40,243 nucleotides of DNA, taken from the NCBI GenBank assembly GCA_958415625.1, contig CATYZI010000021.1:1-40243 (forward strand), given 5' to 3'. This document shows positions 16,921 through 25,312 of the stretch, in pieces (positions within the stretch are counted from its first letter, which is position 1; every line of letters starts with the position of its first letter). This DNA is from an uncultured Collinsella sp. Its GTDB lineage: Bacteria > Actinomycetota > Coriobacteriia > Coriobacteriales > Coriobacteriaceae. The position numbers and the translations under genes are program-made. The notes beneath the pieces were generated by a model. The model had not been told where the DNA came from and searched no databases. It saw only the letters and a program-made list of their open reading frames with translations.

Positions 16921-16938
16921 TGGTGGGCGATGAGGGAT
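16921..16938 (-). pseudogene. tRNA-Val 3'-end remnant
   Basis: On the minus strand ATCCCTCATCGCCCACCA is identical to the last 18 bases of the intact tRNA-Val, including CCA, but the sequence diverges completely further 5'. It cannot form a tRNA. It may mark an old integration end (attachment-site-like) or a truncated duplicate. Confidence 0.6.
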
Positions 16939-17066
16939 GTCGCGTGCGGCTGACGCCGCCCGCTTTCGCTTCGGGCCTACGGCCCTCGCGTGCTGCGCTG
17001 GAAAACGCTTCGCGTTTCCTCAGCTCCGCACCCTTTCGGGTTCGAATCCCATGCGCTGGGCCCAAA

Positions 17067-17095
17067 CAAAAACGGTCCCCTTGCGAGGACCGTTT
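17067..17095 (-). terminator. tRNA-Val terminator
   Basis: On the minus strand AAACGGTCC-TCGCAAG-GGACCGTTTTTG lies about ten bases after the tRNA CCA end. Confidence 0.8.
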
Positions 17096-17104
17096 CCAAT
17101 TCAA

Positions 17105-17180
17105 TGGTGGGCGATGAGGGATTCGAACCCCCAGCCTTGTGCGTGTAAAGCACCTGCGCTAACCGTTGCGCCAATCGCCC
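17105..17180 (-). tRNA. tRNA-Val (anticodon TAC)
   Basis: Folds as a full cloverleaf with acceptor GGGCGAT/ATCGCCC, D stem GCGC/GCGC, anticodon loop TTTACAC (anticodon TAC, reading GTA and probably other GTN codons), T loop TTCGAAT and encoded CCA. A TATACT -10 box lies upstream on the same strand (AGTATA at 17191-17196 on +). Confidence 0.96.
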
Positions 17181-17367
17181 GTGCGGAGAGAGTATAGCAA
17201 AACAATCGCCCCATTCACCTCATATCCATTAAAGGTAACCGGCGCGTGTCACAGCGGAGCTGATTCAGTTGAGATTGCCTGAACATTCCGCCCCTCTTTA
17301 CGCCCTCGGGTATACTCAAAAGCTACTGATTCGATTTGATGCCCAGCAACAGCAGAGGGGATAGTAT

Positions 17368-19248
17368 ATGTGCGGTTTTGTCGGTTTTGTCGGTGGGACG
17401 GATAACCAATCCGAGGTGCTCACCAAGATGATGGACCGCATCGTCCATCGCGGTCCCGACATGGGCGGTCAGTTTATCGACGGCCGCGTTGCCCTGGGCT
17501 TCCGCCGCCTGTCGATCCTCGACCTGACCGAGGCCGGCGCTCAGCCCATGGCCAATGAGGACGGCAGCGTCGTCATTGTCTTCAACGGCGAGATCTACAA
17601 CTTCCAAGAACTCCGTTCCGAGCTCGAGGCCAAGGGCTACAAGTTCCACTGCGGCGCCGACACCGAGAGCCTCCTGCACGGCTACGAGGAGTGGGGCGAG
17701 GCCGTACTCGATCGTCTGCGCGGTATGTACGCCTTCGTCATCTGGGACAAAAAGAAGAACAAGCTTTTTGGCGCCCGCGACATCTTTGGCATCAAGCCGC
17801 TCTACTACTATCCCATGGCCGATGCGGGCGACGGCGCTCCGGGCGTGCTCTTTGGTTCCGAGATCAAGAGCTTCCTGGACTACCCGCACTTCCACAAGGC
17901 GGTCAACAAAAAGGCTCTGCGTCCGTACATGACGCTGCAGTATTCGGCGACTGAGGAGACCTTCTTCGAGGGTGTCTACAAGCTGCCGCCGGCGCACTAC
18001 TTTACCGTCGATATCCCGACCGGCAAGATGAACATCGAGCGCTACTGGGATTGCGATTACTCTGCCGTCGAGAAGCCGTTCGAAGAGTATGTCGATGAGC
18101 TGGACGAGGTCGTGCACGAGAGTGTCGAGGCCCATCGCATCGCCGACGTCAAGGTCGCGTCGTTCCTCTCCGGTGGCGTCGACTCCAGCTACATCGCCGC
18201 TTGCCTCATGCCCGACAAGACCTTCTCGGTGGGCTTTGACTACAAGAACTTCAACGAGACCAACTACGCCAAGGAACTTTCCGATAAGCTCGGCGTCGAG
18301 AACGTTCGCAAGATGATTACCGCCGACGAGTTCTTCGGTGCGCTCGAGGACATCCAGTATCACATGGACGAGCCGCAGTCCAACCTGTCTTCCGTGCCGC
18401 TGTGGTTCTTGGCCGAGATGGCCCGCAAGGACGTTACCGTCGTGCTTTCGGGCGAAGGCGCCGACGAGCTCTTTGGCGGCTACGCCTACTACGAGGACAC
18501 GGTCCCGGTGCGCAAGTACAAAAAGATGGTGCCGCTGCCCATCCGTCGCGCGCTCGGTAACCTGGCGCTGCATATGCCGTACTTCAAGGGACATAACTTC
18601 CTGGTCAAGGGTGCCGAGATCCCCGAGAAGTCGTTCCTGGGACAGGCTCTGGTATGGCCGGAGCGCGAGGTCGACGGCGTGCTCAAGCCCGAGTACAACA
18701 CCGGCGATGGCGCCTTTGAGCTCGCTGCACCCATCTACGCACGCGTGAAGGGTCAGCCCGAACTGGTCAAGAAGCAGTACCTGGACATGAACATGTGGCT
18801 CCCGGGCGACATTCTGCTCAAGGCCGACAAGATGTGCATGGCGCACTCGCTGGAGCTGCGCGTGCCCTTCCTGGACCGCAAAGTCATGGAGTTCGCCGAG
18901 CACATTCCCGATCGCTACCGCATCAACGAGAACGGCAACAAGCAGGTACTCCGCCACGCTGCCAACAAGTCGCTGCCCGATGAGTGGGCCACCCGTCCCA
19001 AGGTGGGCTTCCCGGTGCCGATTGTCTACTGGCTGCGCGAGCAAAAGTGGTACGACTATGTCAAGGAGTACTTCACCGCGCCGTGGGCAAGCGAGTTCTT
19101 CAATACCGACGAGCTCATGCACCTGCTCGATCTGCACTTTGCGGGCAAGGGCGATTTCCAGCGCAAGATCTATACGCCGCTCGTGTTCCTAGTGTGGTAC
19201 AAGCGCTTCTTTATCGACGAGGACCAGCCCGCTGTTCAGGCTGCCTAG
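17368..19248 (+). CDS. asnB: Asparagine synthase (glutamine-hydrolysing)
   Basis: 626 residues. It makes asparagine from aspartate, ATP and glutamine-derived ammonia. The N-terminal glutaminase domain starts MCGFVGFVGG, with Cys2 as nucleophile after Met removal, and has HRGPD and FNGEIYNF. The synthetase domain carries the ATP pyrophosphatase loop SGGVDSS (268-274), then SGEGADELFGGY and a C-terminal RVPFLDRKVMEFA. AGAGGGG precedes the ATG; a TATACT -10 box lies at 17311-17316. It is a single gene closed by the hairpin at 19274. Some family members instead amidate peptidoglycan precursors; the length and motifs fit AsnB proper but this cannot be excluded. Confidence 0.95.
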   Translation: MCGFVGFVGGTDNQSEVLTKMMDRIVHRGPDMGGQFIDGRVALGFRRLSILDLTEAGAQPMANEDGSVVIVFNGEIYNFQELRSELEAKGYKFHCGADTESLLHGYEEWGEAVLDRLRGMYAFVIWDKKKNKLFGARDIFGIKPLYYYPMADAGDGAPGVLFGSEIKSFLDYPHFHKAVNKKALRPYMTLQYSATEETFFEGVYKLPPAHYFTVDIPTGKMNIERYWDCDYSAVEKPFEEYVDELDEVVHESVEAHRIADVKVASFLSGGVDSSYIAACLMPDKTFSVGFDYKNFNETNYAKELSDKLGVENVRKMITADEFFGALEDIQYHMDEPQSNLSSVPLWFLAEMARKDVTVVLSGEGADELFGGYAYYEDTVPVRKYKKMVPLPIRRALGNLALHMPYFKGHNFLVKGAEIPEKSFLGQALVWPEREVDGVLKPEYNTGDGAFELAAPIYARVKGQPELVKKQYLDMNMWLPGDILLKADKMCMAHSLELRVPFLDRKVMEFAEHIPDRYRINENGNKQVLRHAANKSLPDEWATRPKVGFPVPIVYWLREQKWYDYVKEYFTAPWASEFFNTDELMHLLDLHFAGKGDFQRKIYTPLVFLVWYKRFFIDEDQPAVQAA

Positions 19249-19273
19249 CCTCGGCTTACGAACGCCTGCGCGT

Positions 19274-19299
19274 AACGGCTCCTCCGGGAGCCGTTTTTG
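19274..19299 (+). terminator. asnB terminator
   Basis: AACGGCTCC-TCC-GGGAGCCGTTTTT, starting 25 bases after the asnB stop. Confidence 0.9.
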
Positions 19300-19359
19300 C
19301 GTGGGTGCGTTTCAGTTACTATAAAACCGTCCCTGCCAAATGGCTGAGAAAGGTGAAAG

Positions 19360-20922
19360 ATGCACCATTCGGATTCCGCGACCGTGACCACGGTCGATAC
19401 GCTTGCCAAGCTTCTCGATGTGTGCGGCGAGCTGCGCGCATCAGAGCAGGTTGACGAGCGCGCCGTGACCGGCTGCTCGTTTGATTCGCGCGCGGTCTCG
19501 GCAGGTGACGTATTCTTTTGCAAAGGTGCTGCCTTTAAGCCCGCGTTTTTGAGCATGGCGCTCGATGCGGGCGCCGTCGCATTTGTGTGCGAGGAGTCGC
19601 TGGTCGAGTCTCTGGAGCCGCTGGCGCAGGAGAGCGGTGCTGCGATGCTGGTTGTTGATAGTGTTCGCACGGCCATGGCCCTGTTGCCGCCGGAGGTCTA
19701 CGACCGTCCCGACCACGACGTCAAGATCGTGGGCATCACCGGCACCAAGGGAAAGACCACGGCCGCTTTTATGCTCCAGTCCATCATCAAGGCGGCGGGC
19801 GAGTCCTGCGGCATGATCGGCTCGGTGAGTACCGACGATGGTATCGAGTGCTACGAGAGCACCAACACCACGCCCGAGGCCCCCGAGGTTTGGCGCCATA
19901 TCGCCAACTGCCGCACGTCCGGTCGCCAGTCCATGGTCATGGAGGTCTCGAGCCAGGCGCTCAAGTACCAACGCGTCGAGAATCTGCCGTTTGACGTGGC
20001 GTGCTTCCTCAACATCGGCCGCGACCACATCTCGCCGATCGAACACCCCACGTTTGAGGATTATTTTGAGAGCAAGCTTAGGATCTTTGACCAGGCAAAG
20101 ACCGCCGTGGTGAATCTGGGCACCGATGAGGTTGACCGTGTGCTAGAGGCAGCGTCGACGGCCGAGCGCTTGGTGACCGTTGGCGTCGAGCATCCCGAGG
20201 CAAGCCTGTGGGCGAGCGATGTCCGCATGCTCGGCTTTAACATCGAGTTCAACTTGCACGGCATGAGCGCCGACGAGCCCGAGGCGGGGGAGAAGGTCCT
20301 GCTGGGTATCGCGGGCGACTTTAACGTGGAAAACGCGCTGGTCGCTATCGCCGCTGCGCGCGAGATCGGCATCGGTATCGAGGCTATCAAGAAGGGCCTC
20401 TCCAAGCTGCGTGTGCCGGGCCGCATGGAGGTCGTGGAGTCGAAGGATGGACGCGTGGTTTGCGTTGTTGACTACGCTCACAACCAACTTTCGTTCCGCT
20501 CGCTCTTTTCGTCGGTCAAGCGCGCGTTTCCCGCCAGTCCGATCATTGCGCTGTTTGGTGCTGCTGGAGGCAAGGCGCAGGAGCGCCGTGAGCAGCTTCC
20601 GCGCGAGGCCGCACCATATTCTGATCTGCTGATCTTTACCAACGAGGATCCGGCTCACGAGGACCCGATGAAGGTCTGCCGCGAGCTTGCCGAGCATGTT
20701 CCCGACGATACCCCGAACAAGATCATCCTCGATCGCGAGGCTGCTGTGCATGCGGCATTCAAGGCGGCGCGCGAGGAATACGTCAGCCCCGATGTGCCCA
20801 CCATCGTCTTGCTGTTGGCAAAGGGCGACGAGGAGCTCATGCACGTGGGTGATGAGTTCGTACCCATTGAGAGCGATCTTTCGCTTGCCAATCGTTTAAT
20901 CGATGTTACCCAGTTTGACTAA
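19360..20922 (+). CDS. murE: UDP-N-acetylmuramyl-tripeptide synthetase (MurE family)
   Basis: 520 residues. MurE adds the third amino acid to UDP-MurNAc-L-Ala-D-Glu in the cytoplasm. Domains visible are an N-terminal SFDSRAVSAGDVFFCKG, the ATP loop GITGTKGKTT (125-134), NTTPEAPE and VMEVSSQALKYQRV in the central domain, NIGRDHISPIEHPTFEDYF with the carbamylated-Lys region following, and DYAHNQLSFRSL at the start of the C-terminal domain. The DNPR motif of diaminopimelate-adding enzymes is absent; the equivalent stretch reads NEDPAHEDP (428-436), closer to the streptococcal lysine-adding type. The third residue is therefore likely Lys or Orn, not mDAP (inference). AGAAAGG precedes the ATG. Confidence 0.92.
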   Translation: MHHSDSATVTTVDTLAKLLDVCGELRASEQVDERAVTGCSFDSRAVSAGDVFFCKGAAFKPAFLSMALDAGAVAFVCEESLVESLEPLAQESGAAMLVVDSVRTAMALLPPEVYDRPDHDVKIVGITGTKGKTTAAFMLQSIIKAAGESCGMIGSVSTDDGIECYESTNTTPEAPEVWRHIANCRTSGRQSMVMEVSSQALKYQRVENLPFDVACFLNIGRDHISPIEHPTFEDYFESKLRIFDQAKTAVVNLGTDEVDRVLEAASTAERLVTVGVEHPEASLWASDVRMLGFNIEFNLHGMSADEPEAGEKVLLGIAGDFNVENALVAIAAAREIGIGIEAIKKGLSKLRVPGRMEVVESKDGRVVCVVDYAHNQLSFRSLFSSVKRAFPASPIIALFGAAGGKAQERREQLPREAAPYSDLLIFTNEDPAHEDPMKVCRELAEHVPDDTPNKIILDREAAVHAAFKAAREEYVSPDVPTIVLLLAKGDEELMHVGDEFVPIESDLSLANRLIDVTQFD

Positions 20923-21033
20923 TGAACTGCGATGGGGGCGGCGTCCCGAGCGCGCTGCCGTTGCAAGCGCGTTTCCCCTCAAGCGAGGCGCGCCGCCTAA
21001 GACCAGAAGCCCCTTCTACGTAATGGAGTGACC

Positions 21034-21945
21034 ATGTCCCACAATACCCTGCCGACCGTCGCTGAGCTTTCGGGCGAGATGCGCGAGCGTCTTGCCAAGG
21101 TTAAGTACGTCTTTACCGACCTGGACGCCACCATGCTCGCGCCCGGCTCGTGCGTGCTGCGCGACAACGACGGCAATCCCTCGACCAAGCTCGTCGAGGC
21201 TGTCGTGGCACTTGCCCGCGCCGGCATTCAGGTGGTCCCCACTTCGGGCCGCAACCGCACCATGATCCACGAGGATGCGCGCGTGCTCGGCCTCAACTCC
21301 TACATCGGCGAGATGGGTGGCCTGGTCATGTACGATCTCAAGGCCAACGATTGGGAGTATCTGACCGGCGATATGCCCTACGACCCCGCCTGCGGCTTCA
21401 CGCCACATCAGGTGATCGAGCAGACTGGCGTGTGCGAGAAGATTCTCGCCCGCTGGCCGCATAAGATCGAGTACCACAACGACATGTCGACTGGCTACAA
21501 GTACCGCGAGGTCACCGTCGGCATGCGCGGCGATGTGCCCGACGACGAGGTCCAGGCCATCCTGGACGAGGCCGACTGCGGTCTGGTCTGGGCCTGCAAC
21601 GGCCACCTGACACATCTGTCCAAGCCGACGACGCTCGAGCTCGAACGCGTCGAGGATGGCCGCGCGTTTAACATCAATCCCGCCGGCCTCAACAAGGGCG
21701 TTGCCATCGCACGTTTCTGCGAGCACCTGGGTATCGAGCGCGAGGAGACGCTGGCACTCGGTGATTCCGAGTCCGATTTCTACATGGCCGACCACGTTGG
21801 TACGTTCTGTTTGGTCGAGAACGGCCTGACCAGTGCCGGCGCGCCCGAGTTCCTGGACGCTTGCGATAACGCCTACGTCACGCGCGGCAAGATTGTCGAC
21901 GGCTGGGTGGCAACGGCCGAGCTGCTGGTCGCGGCTCGTTCGTAG
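21034..21945 (+). CDS. HAD-superfamily hydrolase, Cof/IIB-type phosphatase
   Basis: 303 residues. Motif I is FTDLDATM (DxDxT), motif II is VPTSGRNRTM, and the C-terminal motifs are GLNKGVAIARFCEHLGI followed by ALGDSESDFYMAD, the standard order for Cof-type sugar-phosphate phosphatases with a IIB cap. The ATG at 21034 is preferred over the GTG at 21028 because GGAG at 21025-21028 then has a five-base spacing. It sits between murE and murI, so a link with cell-wall precursor supply is possible, but the substrate is unknown. Confidence 0.88.
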   Translation: MSHNTLPTVAELSGEMRERLAKVKYVFTDLDATMLAPGSCVLRDNDGNPSTKLVEAVVALARAGIQVVPTSGRNRTMIHEDARVLGLNSYIGEMGGLVMYDLKANDWEYLTGDMPYDPACGFTPHQVIEQTGVCEKILARWPHKIEYHNDMSTGYKYREVTVGMRGDVPDDEVQAILDEADCGLVWACNGHLTHLSKPTTLELERVEDGRAFNINPAGLNKGVAIARFCEHLGIEREETLALGDSESDFYMADHVGTFCLVENGLTSAGAPEFLDACDNAYVTRGKIVDGWVATAELLVAARS

Positions 21946-21998
21946 CGCGGTCCTATCGTTCTGAGCCATATCTTTTCGAGAGAGAATCTGGTGAGGTA

Positions 21999-22883
21999 AT
22001 GTCCGATATCGAGAATCTGGCCGGGGACACGCGCCCCATTGGCGTATTCGACTCGGGTCTGGGCGGTCTGACGGTTGCACGCGCCATCGCGACGGCGCTG
22101 CCGCATGAGTCCGTCTACTACTTCGGCGACACCAAACGCTGCCCGTATGGCACCCGCACCGAGGACGAGGTGCGATCGTTTGCGCTGCAGGCAGGCCGCT
22201 GGCTGTCGAAGCACGACGTCAAGATTATGGTCATCGCCTGCAACACGGCGACTGCAGCGGCCTTGCGTTTGGCCCAGCAGGTGCTCGACGTCCCCGTCAT
22301 CGGTGTGATCGCACCGGGCGCACGCGCGGCAATCAACAGCACCCGCACGCGCCGGGTGGGCGTGCTCGCTACCAACCTCACCATTCGCTCAGGCGCTTAC
22401 ACGCGTGCCATTCAGGACCTGGATGCCGGCGTCGACGTATACGGCTGCCCTGCCTCGAGCTTTGTCGAGGTCGTTGAGCACGAGCTCGCCTCGGGCGCGC
22501 ATCTGCAAGAGCAGTGGCTCGAGAACGAGGACATCTTCGATACGCCTGCCGTACGCGCGCTGGTCGGCGCTACGGTTGAACCGCTGCGCGACCACGGCAT
22601 CGATACCGTGGTACTCGGCTGCACGCATTTCCCGCTGCTCGTGGGGCCTATTCGCCATGCGCTGGGTCCCGGAGTGCGCGTGGTGAGCTCCGCCGAGGAG
22701 ACCACGCGCGAGCTGACCGATATTCTCACGCGCCGCGAGCAGCTGGCGGGCGACGCCGCCGAGCCGCAGCATCGTTTTGCCACGACGGCCGATAACATTG
22801 CCGAGTTTGCGGTGGCGGGTAGCTTTATCTTTGGCCAGCCGCTCAAAAGCATCGAGCATGTCGATATCGACGAACTGAAATAG
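21999..22883 (+). CDS. murI: Glutamate racemase
   Basis: 294 residues. It converts L-glutamate to D-glutamate for peptidoglycan without a cofactor, using two cysteines. Both are present: Cys81 in ACNTATAA and Cys208 in GCTHFPLL. The N terminus GVFDSGLGGLTVARAI and YFGDTKRCPYGTR are family hallmarks. GTGAGGT precedes the ATG. The order murI-rph-rdgB recalls racE-gerM-rph-rdgB of Bacillus. Confidence 0.97.
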   Translation: MSDIENLAGDTRPIGVFDSGLGGLTVARAIATALPHESVYYFGDTKRCPYGTRTEDEVRSFALQAGRWLSKHDVKIMVIACNTATAAALRLAQQVLDVPVIGVIAPGARAAINSTRTRRVGVLATNLTIRSGAYTRAIQDLDAGVDVYGCPASSFVEVVEHELASGAHLQEQWLENEDIFDTPAVRALVGATVEPLRDHGIDTVVLGCTHFPLLVGPIRHALGPGVRVVSSAEETTRELTDILTRREQLAGDAAEPQHRFATTADNIAEFAVAGSFIFGQPLKSIEHVDIDELK

Positions 22884-22938
22884 ATGTAGGGTTACCGTCC
22901 AAAGACTTGCCCTCTTCTTCTGCCGAAAGGATATTTCT

Positions 22939-23664
22939 ATGGAGTACATGCAGGTCAACCGTGCCAACGGCCGTGCCGCCAATGAGCTGCGCCCCATCAA
23001 GCTTACTCGCGGCGTCATGAAGCATGCCCACGGTTCGTGCCTGGCCGAGTTTGGCGATACGCGCGTGCTGTGCGCTGCCACCATCGAGGAGGGCGTGCCG
23101 GGCTGGCGCAAGGGCGCCAAGGCCGGTTGGGTAACGGCGGAGTACGCCATGCTGCCGGCATCGACCGGCAAGCGCTGCAAGCGTGAGCACGCCAACCGCA
23201 AGGGTCGCTCCATGGAGATTGAGCGTCTGATCGGCCGTAGCCTGCGCACCGTCGTCAACATGAAGGCGCTCGGAGAGTGCACCGTCACCGTCGACTGCGA
23301 CGTGATTCAGGCAGACGGCGGCACGCGTACGGCGAGCATTACCGGTGCCTGGGTGGCGCTGCACGACGCCCTTGCCATGTGGGTCGAGGCGGGTAAGCTC
23401 GAGCGCATCCCGCTCACGGGCCAGGTTGCTGCCATCTCTATGGGCGTTGTCGACGGCAACACCCTGCTCGACTTGGATTATTCCGAGGACAGTCACGCCG
23501 AGGTCGACATGAACCTTGTCGCCACCGATACCGGTGAGATGATCGAGCTCCAAGGCACTGGCGAGCAGGCACCCTTCGACCGCAAGCGCCTCAATGCCCT
23601 GCTCGATTTGGGCGACAAGGGCATTGCCGAGCTCATCGAGCTCCAGCGCCAAGTCCTCGCCTAA
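22939..23664 (+). CDS. rph: Ribonuclease PH
   Basis: 241 residues, the normal length. A phosphorolytic 3'-5' exoribonuclease that trims tRNA 3' ends. Motifs are RPIKLTRG, HAHGSCLAEFGDTRVLCAAT, the RNA-binding loop GKRCKREHANRKGRSMEIERLIGRSLR split over the usual positions, DCDVIQADGGTRTASITGA and LDYSEDSHAEVDMN. AAAGGA lies about nine bases before the ATG. It is followed by a hairpin of the GGGACAGGTT type at 23663-23699. Confidence 0.97.
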   Translation: MEYMQVNRANGRAANELRPIKLTRGVMKHAHGSCLAEFGDTRVLCAATIEEGVPGWRKGAKAGWVTAEYAMLPASTGKRCKREHANRKGRSMEIERLIGRSLRTVVNMKALGECTVTVDCDVIQADGGTRTASITGAWVALHDALAMWVEAGKLERIPLTGQVAAISMGVVDGNTLLDLDYSEDSHAEVDMNLVATDTGEMIELQGTGEQAPFDRKRLNALLDLGDKGIAELIELQRQVLA

Positions 23665-23702
23665 CCTGCCAAAAAGGGACAGGTTTATTTTGGCAGGTTT
23701 TA
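23663..23702 (+). repeat. Hairpin with GGGACAGGTT loop, copy 1
   Basis: Perfect arms AACCTGCCAAAA (23663-23674) and TTTTGGCAGGTT (23688-23699) enclose AGGGACAGGTTTA, with TTTTAT following. It may terminate rph transcription. The loop sequence is shared with the hairpin at 31255-31289, although the stems are unrelated, which suggests a mobile or dispersed palindromic element. Confidence 0.7.
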
Positions 23703-23807
23703 TCTGGGAAAACGTCGAAGTATAAGACTGCCGCTGATTAAGAGGGGGAGAGGCCGAGGCCTCGTCGTCCTCAACACGGCATCGCTATAGAGACAAGGAG
23801 GCCAGCT

Positions 23808-24449
23808 ATGGCACTTGAGAAGATCGACATCGACACCCTCGACCCGGCGGCGACCATCGTCGTGGCAACGGGCAACGCCCATAAGCTCACCGAGATCGAG
23901 GCCATTTTGGGCAAAGTTATGCCCGAGGTTCGCTTTGTGGCGCTCGGCCAGCTGGGTGATTTTGAGGACCCCGAGGAAAACGGCACGACGTTTTTGGAGA
24001 ACGCCATCATCAAGGCGCAGGCTGCCGTCGAAGAGACGGGGCTCATGGCCATTGCCGACGATTCGGGCCTGGTCGTCGACGCGCTGGACGGTGAGCCCGG
24101 TGTGTATAGCGCGCGCTACGCGGGCGTTCACGGCGACGATACCGCCAACAATGCCAAGCTGCTCGTTAATCTGGAGGGCGTGGCCGACGAGGACCGCACT
24201 GCGCGCTTTATGAGCGTCGTCGCGCTCATCGACACGGACGGTTTGGTCACCTATGGTGAGGGCACCTGCGAGGGTGTTATCGCGCGCGAGGGCCGTGGCG
24301 ATCACGGCTTTGGCTACGACCCGCTGTTCCTGCCGGTCGACACGCCGGGCAAGACCATGGCCGAGCTGACGGCGGACGAGAAGAACGCCATCAGCCACCG
24401 ATTCCATGCGCTCGAGCACCTATCCGCCAAACTGACGGGCGAGGAGTAG
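23808..24449 (+). CDS. rdgB: XTP/dITP pyrophosphatase (non-canonical purine NTPase)
   Basis: 213 residues. It removes inosine and xanthosine triphosphates from the nucleotide pool. Family marks are VVATGNAHKLTEIEAIL, ENAIIKAQAAVEETGLMAIADDSGLVVDAL, GVYSARYAG and GHGFGYDPLF-like HGFGYDPLFLP, with a late SHRFHAL. AAGGAGG lies before the ATG. dtd starts three bases after its stop, so the two are cotranscribed. Confidence 0.96.
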   Translation: MALEKIDIDTLDPAATIVVATGNAHKLTEIEAILGKVMPEVRFVALGQLGDFEDPEENGTTFLENAIIKAQAAVEETGLMAIADDSGLVVDALDGEPGVYSARYAGVHGDDTANNAKLLVNLEGVADEDRTARFMSVVALIDTDGLVTYGEGTCEGVIAREGRGDHGFGYDPLFLPVDTPGKTMAELTADEKNAISHRFHALEHLSAKLTGEE

Positions 24450-24452
24450 GCC

Positions 24453-24899
24453 GTGCGTGCGGTGGTGCAGCGCGTGCTCAACGCCGGCGTGACGGTCGAC
24501 GGCGAGTGCGTGGGCAAAATTGGGCGCGGCTATCTGGTGCTGTTGGGCGTGGGCCACGGCGACACGCGCGCCGAGGCCGATAAGCTGTGGGGCAAGCTCC
24601 GGGGCTTGCGCATTAACGAGGACGAGAACGGCAAGACCAATCTGGCTCTTGCCGATGTCGACGGCGAGGTTCTCGTGGTGTCGCAGTTCACGCTGTTCGC
24701 CGATTGCCGTCACGGCCGCCGCCCATCGTTTACGGATGCCGGCGCCCCCGATGTCGCCAACGAGCTCTACGAGTACTTCCTGACGCTTGTGCGCGAGGAC
24801 GTCGAGCACGTAGCGCACGGCATCTTCGGCGCCGACATGAAGGTCGACCTCGTCAACGACGGTCCATTCACCATCGTCCTCGATACCGACAATCTGTAA
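24453..24899 (+). CDS. dtd: D-aminoacyl-tRNA deacylase
   Basis: 148 residues, standard size. It hydrolyses D-aminoacyl-tRNAs (and mischarged glycyl-tRNA-Ala). The start is GTG, giving MRAVVQRVLNAGVTVDG. The catalytic-site motif SQFTLFADCRHGRRPSF and the second cross-subunit motif region near the C terminus (FGADMKVDLVNDGPFTIVLD) are both clear. Three bases after rdgB. A hairpin AAGTAGC-CAAATTA-GCTACTT overlaps the stop (24898-24918). Confidence 0.96.
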   Translation: MRAVVQRVLNAGVTVDGECVGKIGRGYLVLLGVGHGDTRAEADKLWGKLRGLRINEDENGKTNLALADVDGEVLVVSQFTLFADCRHGRRPSFTDAGAPDVANELYEYFLTLVREDVEHVAHGIFGADMKVDLVNDGPFTIVLDTDNL

Positions 24900-24916
24900 G
24901 TAGCCAAATTAGCTAC

Positions 24917-24946
24917 TTGCGCGTGTTTGTAACAGGGTGCTATAGT
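24917..24946 (+). promoter_or_regulatory. Probable veg-ispE promoter
   Basis: TTGCGC (24917-24922), an 18-base spacer and TATAGT (24941-24946). The -35 is the same hexamer as in the proposed ribU promoter. Confidence 0.55.
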
Positions 24947-24965
24947 ATTAGAGTTTTGTCTATCT

Positions 24966-24986
24966 TAGGGGTATTATCCCCTTTTT
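24966..24986 (+). terminator. Short hairpin with U-tract in the veg leader
   Basis: AGGGG-TATTAT-CCCCTTTTTG lies between the probable promoter and the veg ribosome binding site. The 5-bp stem is weak, but the U-tract position is that of an attenuator. Confidence 0.4.
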
Positions 24987-25013
24987 GAATTGCACCTTCT
25001 GGAGGCCCTGTTC

Positions 25014-25310
25014 ATGGAAGAGATGGAAGTCAATCACGTCGACGACATCCACGAGAAGCTGACCGATATGGTGGGCGATCGCGTCAAGGTGAAGGCCAAC
25101 ATGGGCCGCACCCGCGTCGTCGAGCGCATGGGCACCATCAAGAGCGTCCACCCCGCCGTCTTTATCGTCGAGGTCGACGAGCGCCGCGGCCGCAAGTCGC
25201 GTCAGTCCTACCAGTATATCGATGTCCTCACCGGGCAGGTCGAACTGTTTGACCCCGAGAGCGGCGAGCACATTTTTACCCCGCTCGGCAACCAGCTTGA
25301 GGAGCACTAG
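25014..25310 (+). CDS. veg: Veg family protein
   Basis: 98 residues. It resembles Bacillus subtilis Veg: KLTDMVGDRVKVKANMGRTRVVERMGTIKSVHPAVFIVEVD, then SYQYIDVLTGQVEL. The fold is a small beta-barrel of the SH3-like type. In Bacillus it is very highly transcribed and linked to biofilm control; its molecular role is not firmly known. The ATG at 25014 has GGAGG eight bases upstream and is preferred over a possible TTG at 24990. As in Bacillus it lies near ispE, here two bases upstream. Confidence 0.88.
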   Translation: MEEMEVNHVDDIHEKLTDMVGDRVKVKANMGRTRVVERMGTIKSVHPAVFIVEVDERRGRKSRQSYQYIDVLTGQVELFDPESGEHIFTPLGNQLEEH

Positions 25311-25312
25311 CG

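Larger units (their letters stand above)
16853..17066. repeat. 184-bp-period duplication of the tRNA-Val downstream region
   Basis: Two elements recur with the same spacing of 184 bases. A 30-base motif containing GGTTCGAATCCCATGCGC begins at 16853 and again at 17037. TGGTGGGCGATGAGGGAT occurs at 16921 and at 17105, the latter being the 3' end of tRNA-Val. Each copy also holds its own terminator hairpin of different sequence. The block between (16939-17036) is GC-rich and made of small hairpins, and lacks the rest of the tRNA. The pattern is that of a tandem duplication or repeated insertion at a tRNA 3' end, followed by decay. Confidence 0.7.

Noticed and set aside
16747..17197. Several short + frames across the tRNA-Val region.
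   Set aside because: They translate tRNA remnants and terminators; no independent support for coding.
17323..19137. Long minus-strand frame opposite asnB; similar ones lie opposite lysS (27248-29269) and clpC (32785-34878).
   Set aside because: Same antisense artefact in high-GC genes; no ribosome binding sites and no family features.
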